DNA from: Rhodobiaceae bacterium
Lineage (GTDB): Bacteria > Pseudomonadota > Alphaproteobacteria > Parvibaculales > Parvibaculaceae
Direction: 5' to 3'
NCBI GenBank assembly: GCA_003330885.1
Contig: CP030277.1
Span: 3,026,001-3,090,000, forward strand
DNA: 64,000 nt
Shown here one piece after another: positions 53,567 to 63,149 of this stretch. A program made the translations under genes and the position numbers. Positions within the stretch are counted from its first letter, which is position 1. Each line of letters starts with the position of its first letter. Under the pieces are notes generated by a model, which saw nothing but the letters and a program-made list of their open reading frames with translations, was not told the origin of the DNA and did no database searches.

Positions 53567-54475
53567 ATGCTGGATCTAAACGCAGTCCCCATTTTCCTCG
53601 CAGTGGTTGAGCAGAACAGCTTTTCCGGCGCAGCCAAAACTCTGGGCCTAAGCAAATCCGCCGTGAGCAAGCGCGTCAGCACACTGGAGGCTGCACTCGG
53701 CGTGAAGCTCATCCATCGCTCAACCAGAAAGCTCCACCTCACGGAAGCTGGAGAGAGATACGTCGTCGCTGCTGAAGCCGCGATGCAGAGCCTCCAGGAG
53801 GCAGAAGCCAGCGCGGGAGAGCTTCAAAGCAAACCCCAGGGGCACCTGCGGATCCACGCCCCCATGTCCTTTGGGAGACTGCATGTAACGCCGCTCCTCC
53901 CCAAATTTCTGACGACCTATCCAGGAATACAGGTCCATATGGAAATGAGTGACAATTGGGCGGATGTGATTGAAGGCGGCTTCGACATAGCGATCCGCGG
54001 AGGTGCACTGCCAGACACAACACTGATCGGCCAGAAACTCTGCGACCTGAAGAGCACCATCTGTGCGTCCCCTGAATATCTGAAGCACAATGAGATACCA
54101 ACGGTCCCTCAGGACCTTAAGGATCACAATTGTCTGACGTCCACCCACTACGTTCTGGAACGCGAATGGAATTTCAGAAAGGCAGGAAAGACACAGGCCG
54201 TGCGAATCTCCGGACAGTTCTCGGTGAACAATAGCGATGCGCTTAGGGAAGCCCTTGTACGTGGCTTAGGCGTCGGGCGCCTTCCAACCTTTATTGCAGG
54301 CAAAGACATTCGCGAAGGCAGGCTGGTGCCCATCTTGTCAGACTATGAGATGCCAGCCAGACCGCTCTACGCGCTCTACCCTGACAAACATCTGCTGCCG
54401 GTAAAGGCGCGGGTTTTTCTGGACCACATCAAAAAGGCCTATCACGGCGAAAACCCCTATTGGGATGATTGGTGA
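53567..54475 (+). CDS. LysR-family regulator
   Basis: Regulator of 302 residues with the winged helix LDLNAVPIFLAVVEQNSFSGAAKTLGLSKSAVSKRVSTLEAALG and an effector domain. An upstream in-frame ATG at 53528 is possible but the ATG at 53567 gives the usual N-terminus. Divergent from the VOC gene. Its end is followed by the terminator of the convergent PQQ dehydrogenase gene. Confidence 0.92.
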   Translation: MLDLNAVPIFLAVVEQNSFSGAAKTLGLSKSAVSKRVSTLEAALGVKLIHRSTRKLHLTEAGERYVVAAEAAMQSLQEAEASAGELQSKPQGHLRIHAPMSFGRLHVTPLLPKFLTTYPGIQVHMEMSDNWADVIEGGFDIAIRGGALPDTTLIGQKLCDLKSTICASPEYLKHNEIPTVPQDLKDHNCLTSTHYVLEREWNFRKAGKTQAVRISGQFSVNNSDALREALVRGLGVGRLPTFIAGKDIREGRLVPILSDYEMPARPLYALYPDKHLLPVKARVFLDHIKKAYHGENPYWDDW

Positions 54476-54489
54476 CGCTCCATTCTGCC

Positions 54490-54524
54490 AAAAAAAACCC
54501 CGGCACTTGATAAAGCGCCGGGGT
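54490..54524 (-). terminator. Rho-independent terminator of the PQQ dehydrogenase gene
   Basis: Read on the minus strand: ACCCCGGC (paired half at 54517-54524) and GCCGGGGT (54497-54504) make an 8-bp GC-rich stem with a 12-base loop followed by eight T residues. It sits 21 bases beyond the stop of the minus-strand PQQ dehydrogenase. Confidence 0.93.
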
Positions 54525-54545
54525 CAAAATCATCTGTAAACAGAT

Positions 54546-56801
54546 TTATTCTGTTGGTAACTGAAGCGCTCTGTCTTCCGTCGCCCGCTTGATGATGTAG
54601 GAGTAAATATCCTGCACATCTTGCTCATTCAACAGATCACCAAAGTTCGGCATGCCATTTTCTTCGAGCATGCCTTCTCTCACGATCGCGTCGAAATGTT
54701 CACGCGTCGTTGGGCTCATGCGACGAAGGTCGGGCAGCACGCCGCCACTGACCGCCAGGGCGCCATGACAAAGACCACAGACAGACATGAACTGAACTTC
54801 GCCATTGCGGAGTTGCTCAGGCGTTGCCGTTACTTCCGGTTGCTCAGGGATGGTCTGATCAAGCAGAGCAAGTTCAGGAAGCTCTTCTGTACCATTCACT
54901 TTGAAAACCAGAAGACGCCCATCATTGCCATACTTGGCCGCCGCAGATGTGCGCGCATCGCCAGATGGAAGAGCCGTGCCGCCCCAACCCGCCATGACGG
55001 CGACATACTGCTCGCCATCAATTTCATAAGTCATGGGAGCTGCAACAATACCCGTCTGGACATTTGCCCGCCAAAGCTCTGTGCCTGTGTCGGCACGGTA
55101 GGCAACAAAACGGCCATCGGCCGTACCCTGCAGCACTAGATTACCAGCCGTCGTCAAGACGCCACCATTCAGGATCGAAGGCATCTCAATCGCCCAGCGC
55201 GTCTCGCCGGTCAGCGGGTCAAAAGCTTTGAGATATCCATGATCGATCGGAAGTTCACCGCCCTCTGCAAGCAGGCCATTGATCACGTCGACATAGTCAG
55301 CCCAATCAAGGCCCGTGTTCCACCAGTTCTCACGGACTTTGAATTCTTTGCCCTCTTTCCATTGATTGGCGAGCGTGTAGATGCCGCCAATTTCCTGCGT
55401 TGGAATGTAGACAAGGCCCGTATCCGGATTAAACGCCATCGGGTGCCAGTTGTGACCGCCATTGGCTGACGGGAACACAAACTGCGGATCTATATTGTAT
55501 CCGACCGCTGGGTTCTCAACCGGACGCCCGGTTTCCATATCAACATGACTCGCCCAGGTAACCGTGATGTAGGGATCAGCGGAGAGAAGTTCTCCCGTCT
55601 CCCGATCAATCACATAGAAGAAGCCGTTCTTCGGTGCCTGCATCAGCACCTTGCGCTCTTTCCCGTCAATCTCAAGCTCAGCAAGAACAATGTGCTGCGT
55701 CGCTGTGTAGTCCCAATTGTCGCTCGGCGTTGTTTGATAGTGCCACTTCAACCGACCCGTATTGGGATCAAGTGCAAGAATGGTGGAGAGATAGAGATTG
55801 TCCCCACCACCAGGTGACCGGATTTCCCGTGTCCACGGTGACCCATTCCCAACGCCCACATAAAGTGTGTCGAGCTCAGCATCATAGGCCATGGAGTCCC
55901 ACGCGGTTCCACCACCACCAATTTCCCACCAGCGACCGCCTTTCCAGGTCTCAACAGCCACTTCCAATTCAGGGTGTTCAAATCCATCGGCCGGGTTACC
56001 CGGTACGGTGTAGAAGCGCCAGGCCTGTTCGCCGGTCTCAGCATCATAAGCGGTGATGTATCCACGCACGCCAAGCTCAGCGCCGCCATTCCCGATGATG
56101 ACTTTTCCGTTCACGATCCGTGGAGCACCGGTAATCGTGTAGGGGGGACCCGGGATCGTATTCACCTCCCAATGCACGGAACCATCTTCAGCGTTGAGTG
56201 CAAAGAGACGTCCGTCAAAACTCGCTACATAGACACGGCCCTTCCAGACGGCGACGCCGCGATTGACAATGTCACAGCAGCCATACCGCGCCCACTCGCC
56301 GGGCACTTCTGGATCGAACTCCCAAAGCTCTTCACCGGTCTTTGCGTTGAGCGCATGAACCACGCCCCAATTGCCTGTGGTGAACAGCATCTCGTCAACA
56401 ACGATGGGCGTTGCCTCCAGACCACGAACCGTGCCCGTGTTGAAGGACCAGGCAAGACCAAGCTCGCTCGCATTTTGATCATTGATCTGACTAAGAGGTG
56501 AATAGCGCTGCTCTGAATAGGTCCGCCCGTGGCTCATCCAGTTGCCAGGCTCACTATCAGCATTAACGATCCGTGCCCCATCTACGTCTACGACCACCCG
56601 CGCTACGGCTTCCGCTGGCGCCGCCGGTGTTTCTTCAGCTGGTGCTTCGGCAACCTCGCCTCCCGACACCGCATCCGGCAGGCTTGTTGTATCGGCGTCA
56701 TCGCCGCCGCCCGCAAACTGCATCACCACAACAGCGGCAATAACCACCCCAGCAGCCGAGTTCACCAGAACCGGCCACTTCTCCCGCAAAAAGTCCGACA
56801 T
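54546..56801 (-). CDS. Membrane-anchored PQQ-dependent dehydrogenase with cytochrome c domain
   Basis: Quinohemoprotein of about 751 residues. One N-terminal membrane helix (about residues 10-29) and an Ala/Glu/Pro linker precede an eight-bladed propeller (about 70-650) with tryptophan-docking repeats such as LNAKTGEELWEFDP and LDPNTGRLKWHYQTTPSDNWDYTATQ. The vicinal Cys-Cys pair YGCCDIV is present. A C-terminal cytochrome c domain has CGLCHG. The residue two after the DNWD aspartate is Thr rather than Asp, which argues for calcium instead of lanthanide use. Start at 56801 has GGAG. Oxidises an alcohol or aldehyde in the periplasm. Confidence 0.92.
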   Translation of the reverse strand: MSDFLREKWPVLVNSAAGVVIAAVVVMQFAGGGDDADTTSLPDAVSGGEVAEAPAEETPAAPAEAVARVVVDVDGARIVNADSEPGNWMSHGRTYSEQRYSPLSQINDQNASELGLAWSFNTGTVRGLEATPIVVDEMLFTTGNWGVVHALNAKTGEELWEFDPEVPGEWARYGCCDIVNRGVAVWKGRVYVASFDGRLFALNAEDGSVHWEVNTIPGPPYTITGAPRIVNGKVIIGNGGAELGVRGYITAYDAETGEQAWRFYTVPGNPADGFEHPELEVAVETWKGGRWWEIGGGGTAWDSMAYDAELDTLYVGVGNGSPWTREIRSPGGGDNLYLSTILALDPNTGRLKWHYQTTPSDNWDYTATQHIVLAELEIDGKERKVLMQAPKNGFFYVIDRETGELLSADPYITVTWASHVDMETGRPVENPAVGYNIDPQFVFPSANGGHNWHPMAFNPDTGLVYIPTQEIGGIYTLANQWKEGKEFKVRENWWNTGLDWADYVDVINGLLAEGGELPIDHGYLKAFDPLTGETRWAIEMPSILNGGVLTTAGNLVLQGTADGRFVAYRADTGTELWRANVQTGIVAAPMTYEIDGEQYVAVMAGWGGTALPSGDARTSAAAKYGNDGRLLVFKVNGTEELPELALLDQTIPEQPEVTATPEQLRNGEVQFMSVCGLCHGALAVSGGVLPDLRRMSPTTREHFDAIVREGMLEENGMPNFGDLLNEQDVQDIYSYIIKRATEDRALQLPTE

Positions 56802-57567
<766 letters not shown>

Positions 57568-57577
57568 GAGAGAGCTG

Positions 57578-58915
57578 ATGACAGCCAAATTTTTAAAACT
57601 TGGGTCTGCTGCCCTTATTGGTCTGACGGCCATGAGTGCACCAGCCTTTGCCGAAGAAGCCATGACGTCTGGTGAATCGGCTTACATCTTTAATACCCTG
57701 CTCTTCTTGATGGCAGGTTTCATGGTCATGTTTATGGCTGCGGGCTTTGCCATGCTTGAAGCAGGCATGGTGCGCTCCAAAAACGTTGCCATCCAATGTA
57801 CGAAGAACATCTCCCTCTTCTCCATCGCCGGCATCATGTACTATCTGGTCGGCTACAACCTGATGTATGACGGCGTTGACGCTGGCTTTATCGGGTCCCT
57901 GTCACTCTGGAGCCCAGACGACACAGCCGCTCTTGCAGACGTTCCTGCTTTCGGCGAAGGCGAAGGCTATGCAGCAGCGTCCGACTGGTACTTCCAGATG
58001 GTGTTTGTTGCGACCGCAGCTTCCATTGTTTCAGGCACTCTCGCAGAGCGCATTAAGCTCTGGCCTTTCCTGATCTTCACAGTTGTCCTTACTGGCTTCA
58101 TCTACCCAATCCAGGGTGCATGGCAGTGGGGCGGCGGCTGGCTCTCAGAAATGGGCTTCTCTGACTTTGCTGGGTCCACAATCGTGCACTCGACTGGCGG
58201 TTGGGCAGCTCTTGTTGGCGCCATCATTCTCGGAAGCCGCTATGGCAAGTTCGGCGCAAACGGCGAAATCAATGTGATGCCTGGTTCGTCCATGCCACTG
58301 GCTACGCTTGGGACATTCATCCTGTGGCTCGGCTGGTTCGGCTTTAATGGTGGGTCACAGCTCGCACTGGGCTCTGCCTCAAACGCGATTGATGTGTCAC
58401 AGATCTTCATCAACACAAACATGGCAGCCGCAGCTGGCGTGATTACGGCGATGGTTCTGACGCAGCTTCTCTACACCAAGGTTGATCTGACGATGGCCCT
58501 GAACGGCGCGCTTGCCGGTCTCGTCTCCATCACAGCTGAGCCGCTGACACCAACGCTTGGGTCAGCTGCAATGATCGGCGCTATTGGCGGTGCCATCGTG
58601 GTTGTCGCCGTTCCGCTTCTCGACAAGCTGAAAATCGACGACGTGGTTGGTGCGATCCCGGTTCACCTGTTCGCAGGCATCTGGGGCACCATGGCTGTGC
58701 CGCTCACCAACTCCGACACAAGCTTCTATGTGCAGGGCGTTGGCGTGGTCTCCATCGGTGCATTCGTTGTGCTCGCAAGCCTCGCCTTCTGGTTGGCGCT
58801 TAAGTTCACCATCGGACTTCGTGCAAGCCAGGAAGAAGAAGTTCTGGGTCTCGACAAAGCAGAGATTGGCCTCGAAGCCTACCCAGAGTTCGGCTCCGGA
58901 TCACAGCGCATCTGA
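57578..58915 (+). CDS. amtB: Ammonium transporter AmtB
   Basis: Trimeric ammonium channel of 445 residues. A signal peptide of about 24 residues ends at AFAEE, then eleven helices follow. The twin pore histidines are in TIVHSTGGWAAL and AIPVHLFAGIWG, and the cytoplasmic end is LGLDKAEIGLEAYPEF, the contact for GlnK. Start at 57578 has AGGAGAGAG upstream; the longer frame from 57515 runs into glnK. A strong terminator follows at 59099. Confidence 0.96.
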   Translation: MTAKFLKLGSAALIGLTAMSAPAFAEEAMTSGESAYIFNTLLFLMAGFMVMFMAAGFAMLEAGMVRSKNVAIQCTKNISLFSIAGIMYYLVGYNLMYDGVDAGFIGSLSLWSPDDTAALADVPAFGEGEGYAAASDWYFQMVFVATAASIVSGTLAERIKLWPFLIFTVVLTGFIYPIQGAWQWGGGWLSEMGFSDFAGSTIVHSTGGWAALVGAIILGSRYGKFGANGEINVMPGSSMPLATLGTFILWLGWFGFNGGSQLALGSASNAIDVSQIFINTNMAAAAGVITAMVLTQLLYTKVDLTMALNGALAGLVSITAEPLTPTLGSAAMIGAIGGAIVVVAVPLLDKLKIDDVVGAIPVHLFAGIWGTMAVPLTNSDTSFYVQGVGVVSIGAFVVLASLAFWLALKFTIGLRASQEEEVLGLDKAEIGLEAYPEFGSGSQRI

Positions 58916-59140
58916 GAAGTCTGAGCAAAGCGTTTCCAACAAAAGTGCCAAATCGGACTTGGCGGTTTTGTGTCCGGAAACGCGCAGTAAAAAGCGCAGT
59001 CAGTTAGGGCCACTTGAGTATCGGTGGCCCTGACATTCCTCCCAAAGCAAAGGCGTCATCGCTGCAGCCACCAACTCCCGCAGCATTGATGTCTCACTGG
59101 GACCCAGGCCACCCCCGGCTTGGGTCCCTCTTTTTTTGGG
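58916..59140 (+). other. Structured amtB 3' region
   Basis: 225 bases after amtB with several stem-loops: GCCAA/TTGGC (58947-58963), an 11-bp stem with one wobble pair (59003-59013 / 59024-59034), and the strong terminator at 59099-59137. No gene was found. The extra stems could protect the transcript or form a small RNA. Confidence 0.5.
59099..59137 (+). terminator. Rho-independent terminator of glnK-amtB
   Basis: GGGACCCAGGCC (59099-59110) pairs with GGCTTGGGTCCC (59117-59128), 12 bp with one G-U pair and a six-base loop, followed by TCTTTTTTT. It lies between amtB and the convergent VOC gene. Confidence 0.95.
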
Positions 59141-59536
59141 TCAAGCAGGCTTGTGAAACTCAATCACATTGCCGTCCGGGTCGCGGATGAAAAAGAAGAT
59201 CGCACCGGTGGGCAACTCGACAGTCTCAGTAATCTCCATACCCATTTCGCCAAGCTGGCGTTCAACCGCAGCGCGGTCCGTAATCTCCAGCGCGATATGC
59301 GTGTAGCCTGTGTGCTTGAGAGCAACATCCATCAGCAGATTTTCAGGCGCAGCATCGTCCGACGCATTGAGGATGAAGTTGATGTTCACACCGCACGGAT
59401 GCTCCATAACGGCAACCGGCTCCGGTCCGATTGGGCCTTCCAGAAAGTCAAAGCCAAGCTTTTCATAAAAGGCGCGCGTCACCGCAAGATCACGAACACG
59501 AACGCCAACATGATTGATACGCGTAATCTCTTTCAT
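59141..59536 (-). CDS. VOC-family (glyoxalase-like) protein
   Basis: Protein of 131 residues: TRINHVGVRVRDLAVTRAFYEKLGFDFLEGP at the start, YTHIALEITDRAAVERQLGEMG in the second half, and FIRDPDGNVIEFHKP with the Glu ligand at the end. Start at 59536 with GGAGAGAAGAG upstream; the longer frame from 59659 is not supported. Enzyme activity is unknown. Confidence 0.9.
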   Translation of the reverse strand: MKEITRINHVGVRVRDLAVTRAFYEKLGFDFLEGPIGPEPVAVMEHPCGVNINFILNASDDAAPENLLMDVALKHTGYTHIALEITDRAAVERQLGEMGMEITETVELPTGAIFFFIRDPDGNVIEFHKPA

Positions 59537-59719
59537 TGGTCTCTTCTCTCCATTCGTTCTCGCGCTCCAGCCAGAGTGCAATTGGCGCAAAGCATACAGA
59601 TAGGTCCCCTCATCGTCAGGTTGATTGCCCCCCAGCTGTTTCTTTGTCGCATTGCCCATGGCTTGGCAAGCCGCTACCCCTGAAGAGCCAGATCTGTTCT
59701 GAAAATGGGGAGCCTCTCA

Positions 59720-60178
59720 ATGCCGACATATGTGAAATACGCGCTGACCGGTGTATGGATCCTGGCACTTGTAATCGTCACAAGCGTCTGCGTCCGCTTC
59801 GCGGCCGAGCAGGGCGTGTTGATCTGGGCCGCACCAATTGTTGCGACTATCCCAATCGCAGGCCTTGCTTTCTTACAGCCCAAAGCTGAACTCACAGGGT
59901 GGGCCATCTTCACGGTCTGGCTTGGATCAACCTATGCAGCACTTGGGTCCATCGAGCTGGTTGTCTTCGGGGTGATTGCAGCTCTCGCCCTCTTCGGTCT
60001 TTTCGCCTCCCCCTGGCTTCTAGTGCTTGCCTGGTTCGGACACATCGCCTGGGACTTTGCGCCAAGAGACCTGCCACCCCTTCTCACCGACCTGCCCCAC
60101 GCCTGCATCATTTTCGATGGCCTGATCGGCACCTTTATCGCCTGGCGCATCCTCAAGGGCCGCTGGAAATCTGCCTAA
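59720..60178 (+). CDS. Small integral membrane protein
   Basis: Protein of 152 residues with about five hydrophobic segments (near 8-26, 31-49, 60-80, 84-105, 130-148). No family recognised. GGGGAG lies nine bases before the ATG at 59720; ATG 59705 in the same frame is an alternative. It sits between the VOC gene and the second ammonium transporter, with a 293-base gap after it. Confidence 0.75.
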   Translation: MPTYVKYALTGVWILALVIVTSVCVRFAAEQGVLIWAAPIVATIPIAGLAFLQPKAELTGWAIFTVWLGSTYAALGSIELVVFGVIAALALFGLFASPWLLVLAWFGHIAWDFAPRDLPPLLTDLPHACIIFDGLIGTFIAWRILKGRWKSA

Positions 60179-60471
60179 ATATCAGGCGCCTCCAACAATC
60201 AAACCGCCCATAAAATGGGCATAGATTTGCCTGCTTAGAAAGCGGGCAGCTGCCCTATTTGCGGCCAAGTTGCTGATTCTTAAGGCATTTCAGAAACTTG
60301 GGGAGACTGGCACAAGGTTTGATTAGTAAACAACAAGTTGACGCGTGAGGGGGTCTTGCGCGTTCACGTTCATGTCTGCTGGATGCCACAAAAACGGGCA
60401 CAGCAGGCTTCCCCGTTCTGGGGGACATGAGGCTCACACCGGGCCTTTTGGGTGGCAACGGAGGCAATCTG
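60179..60471. other. Upstream region of the second ammonium transporter
   Basis: 293 bases with small palindromes (GCCCAT-aaa-ATGGGC at 60206-60220; GGGCAGCTGCCC at 60244-60255) and a near-consensus sigma-54 element at 60308-60323. No small gene was convincing. Confidence 0.5.
60308..60323 (+). promoter_or_regulatory. Imperfect sigma-54 promoter candidate for the second amt
   Basis: TGGCACA-aggt-TTGAT with the correct GG-N10 spacing; the -24 half matches fully but the -12 GC is GA. It lies 149 bases upstream of the ATG, like the candidate in front of glnK (137 bases). Confidence 0.4.
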
Positions 60472-61707
60472 ATGGAAACCGCTTCAGCTGGTGGTGACGT
60501 ATTTTTCTTGTTGATGGGGGCAATCCTCGTCTTCGCAATGCATGCAGGCTTTGCATTTCTTGAGGTCGGCACCGTCCGTCACAAGAGCCAGGTAAACGCG
60601 ATGGTGAAAATCATCGTCGACTTTGCCGTCTCAACAATCGCCTACTTCTTTGTCGGCTACTCAGTCGCCTACGGGGTCGACTTCCTGGTAAGCGCGGCCG
60701 TGCTTCAAGGAGACGCAACAGCGGAAGGATACGAGTTCGGGCCGCAAGGCATTAGCCTTGTGAAGTTCTTCTTCCTGCTCACCTTCGCCGCAGCGATCCC
60801 TGCCATTATTTCTGGTGGTATCGCTGAGCGCGCAAAATTCTGGCCACAAGCCTTTGCGACGGCTGCAATCGTCGGCCTTGTCTATCCCTTCTTTGAAGGC
60901 ATCATCTGGAACGGTAATTTCGGCGTTCAGGATTGGATTGCAGCAACCTTCGGCGCGCCCCTTCATGACTTTGCCGGCTCCATTGTGGTTCACGCAATCG
61001 GCGGCTGGGTCGCCCTTGGCGCGGTCCTGATGCTTGGCCATCGTAAAGGGCGCTACACCGCAGACGGGCGGCTTGTCGGTTTCCCACCTTCATCCATTCC
61101 CTGGTTGTCATTGGGGTCCTGGTTGCTTTGCATTGGCTGGTTTGGCTTCAACGTCATGTCAGCGCAGTCGCTGGAAAGCATTTCAGGCCTTGTCGCCATG
61201 AACTCTCTGCTCGCAATGGCGGGGGGCATTCTGGCCTCGCTGATCGTTGGCAAAAACGACCCAGGCTTCATTCACAACGGCGCGCTTGCCGGCCTTGTCG
61301 CCGTCTGTGCGGGATCTGACATCATGCACCCGCTGGGCTCTCTTGCAGTTGGCGCCGGCGCCGGTGTGATCTTCGTAGTCCTCTTCGACATGTGCCAGAA
61401 CAAGTGGAAGATCGATGATGTTCTGGGTGTCTGGCCACTCCACGGGCTCTGTGGTGTCTGGGGCGCAGTCGCTGCGGGCATTTTCGGGACAGAAGCACTT
61501 GGTGGCCTTGGCGGCGTGACTTTCATGGGTCAGCTCGCAGGCTCCGTCTTGGGCGCAGGCTACGCCTTCATCATGGGACTTATTGTCTACGGCATCTTGA
61601 AAGCCGTCATGGGCATCAAACTTTCCGAAGAAGAAGAAGCTCTGGGCGCTGACCTTGCGATCCACAAGATTGGCGCCAACCCGGAATCAGACGTGACACC
61701 ACGCTGA
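60472..61707 (+). CDS. Second ammonium transporter (Amt family)
   Basis: Amt family protein of 411 residues. No signal peptide; it starts directly with a membrane helix (GGDVFFLLMGAILVFAMHAGFAFLEVGTVRHKSQVNAMVKI). Twin pore histidines are in SIVVHAIGGWVALG and VWPLHGLCGVWGAV. It is clearly diverged from the amtB at 57578 and not accompanied by its own PII gene. The ATG at 60472 was chosen because GGAGG ends seven bases upstream. A perfect terminator follows. Confidence 0.93.
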   Translation: METASAGGDVFFLLMGAILVFAMHAGFAFLEVGTVRHKSQVNAMVKIIVDFAVSTIAYFFVGYSVAYGVDFLVSAAVLQGDATAEGYEFGPQGISLVKFFFLLTFAAAIPAIISGGIAERAKFWPQAFATAAIVGLVYPFFEGIIWNGNFGVQDWIAATFGAPLHDFAGSIVVHAIGGWVALGAVLMLGHRKGRYTADGRLVGFPPSSIPWLSLGSWLLCIGWFGFNVMSAQSLESISGLVAMNSLLAMAGGILASLIVGKNDPGFIHNGALAGLVAVCAGSDIMHPLGSLAVGAGAGVIFVVLFDMCQNKWKIDDVLGVWPLHGLCGVWGAVAAGIFGTEALGGLGGVTFMGQLAGSVLGAGYAFIMGLIVYGILKAVMGIKLSEEEEALGADLAIHKIGANPESDVTPR

Positions 61708-61764
61708 TCAACTAAGCGCTTCTGAGCTGAAGCACCCCCACCTCTGGGGAGGAGATGAGGGGAG

Positions 61765-61799
61765 CGGGCACCTGATGACGATCAGGTGCCCGTTTTTTT
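61765..61799 (+). terminator. Rho-independent terminator of the second amt gene
   Basis: CGGGCACCTGAT (61765-61776) pairs perfectly with ATCAGGTGCCCG (61781-61792) around a GACG tetraloop and is followed by seven T residues. Confidence 0.97.
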
Positions 61800-61819
61800 G
61801 GCCAGCTTCCCAGGCATGG

Positions 61820-61835
61820 TTAACAAGCAGTTAAC
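61820..61835. promoter_or_regulatory. CtrA-type binding site candidate
   Basis: TTAA (61820-61823), seven bases, then TTAAC (61831-61835): an exact match to the CtrA consensus TTAA-N7-TTAAC of alphaproteobacteria, about 100 bases upstream of the aminotransferase-ftsK unit. Confidence 0.6.
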
Positions 61836-61933
61836 AAAAGCCTTACGAAACCTGCCCTAACCATATGCTTTTTAACAGGTTTTCACCCTTCCGACTCTAG
61901 ACGGCATATGGACCTCATGGTTAAGATCAGGCC

Positions 61934-63139
61934 ATGAGTGACCGATTTGCCAACATGCCCGATGGGCCCTTCGCCCAATTGAATAGCCTCTTGGAGGGAG
62001 TCCAGCCCGGACAGGACCCGATCATGATGAGCATCGGGGAACCGCAACATGCGTTCCCGCAGTTTGTCTCTGACGTTCTGCGCGCCCATGAAAAGGACTA
62101 TGGCAAATACCCACCCATCATAGGGACGACGCCCTTTCGCGATGCCGCCGCTGGATGGCTGGCCCGTCGCTATAATCTGCCGCCGGAAGTTTTGGAACCA
62201 GATGCACGTATCCTGCCTGTGAACGGCACACGGGAGGCTCTGTTTAATCTGGCACTTGTTGCCTGCCCCACAGAGAAAGCAAGCAAACAACCGGCCGTCC
62301 TGATGCCGAACCCTTTCTACCAGTGCTACGCCTCTGCAGCGATCGCAGCGGGCGCAGAACCACACTATATCGCCGCGACGGCTGAAAACGGGTTCCTGCC
62401 GGATTTTGAAACGCTCGACAGCGACCTGCTCGCCCGCACTGCGATGATCTATTTCTGCTCGCCAGCAAACCCGCAGGGCACCGTTGCACCGCTGGATTAT
62501 CTCAAGCGCCTGATCAGCCTTGCCCGCGAGCATGACATCACCCTGGTCATCGACGAATGCTATGCCGACATTTATGACCGGGATGAACCACCTGGCGGCC
62601 TGCAGGCGGCTCTCGAACTTGCCGTGCCAAAGTCCGGTGATGTCTTTGAAAACATCATCGTCTTTCACTCGCTTTCCAAACGCTCGAACCTGCCAGGATT
62701 GCGCACAGGCTTCTGTGCGGGCGACAAAGCACTGATCAATCGCTTCCGCGCCTTCCGCAACATCGCAGCGCCGCAAACACCCCTGCCCGTACTCGCCGCA
62801 GCGACGGCCTGCTGGAACGATGATGCCCATTCAGCGGAGAACCGTGCCCGCTATCAGGTGAAAAACGACATTGCCGAGCGCATCATCGGGAACCGATATG
62901 GCTTCTATCGTCCCGCCGGTGGCTTTTTCCTGTGGCTCGATGTCGGTGACGGAGTTGCTGTCACCAAACAGCTTTGGGCAGACGCTGGCTTGAAAGTATT
63001 GCCTGGCGGCTACCTCGCCCGCGACGACGCCACCCTTCCAGATGGAAACCCTGGCGCACGCTTCATCCGCCTGGCGCTTGTACAAGATGAGAAGACAGTT
63101 GAAGAAGCCCTCACCCGCCTCACCAATGTTTTGAGCTAG
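61934..63139 (+). CDS. dapC: PLP-dependent aminotransferase, DapC-like
   Basis: Aminotransferase of 401 residues of the class I/II fold. The PLP lysine is in FHSLSKRSNLPGLRTGF; other family segments are SIGEPQHAFP, LPVNGTREALFNLALVAC and CSPANPQGTVAPLDYL. The overall pattern resembles N-succinyldiaminopimelate aminotransferase (DapC) of the lysine/peptidoglycan pathway, although the exact substrate is not proven. It lies directly upstream of ftsK (10-base gap). Confidence 0.85.
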   Translation: MSDRFANMPDGPFAQLNSLLEGVQPGQDPIMMSIGEPQHAFPQFVSDVLRAHEKDYGKYPPIIGTTPFRDAAAGWLARRYNLPPEVLEPDARILPVNGTREALFNLALVACPTEKASKQPAVLMPNPFYQCYASAAIAAGAEPHYIAATAENGFLPDFETLDSDLLARTAMIYFCSPANPQGTVAPLDYLKRLISLAREHDITLVIDECYADIYDRDEPPGGLQAALELAVPKSGDVFENIIVFHSLSKRSNLPGLRTGFCAGDKALINRFRAFRNIAAPQTPLPVLAAATACWNDDAHSAENRARYQVKNDIAERIIGNRYGFYRPAGGFFLWLDVGDGVAVTKQLWADAGLKVLPGGYLARDDATLPDGNPGARFIRLALVQDEKTVEEALTRLTNVLS

Positions 63140-63149
63140 GGAAAAAACC

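Noticed and set aside
61883-62830. Long minus-strand frame opposite the aminotransferase
   Set aside because: The opposite strand carries a clear PLP-enzyme gene; this frame is Cys/Arg-rich and has no family pattern.
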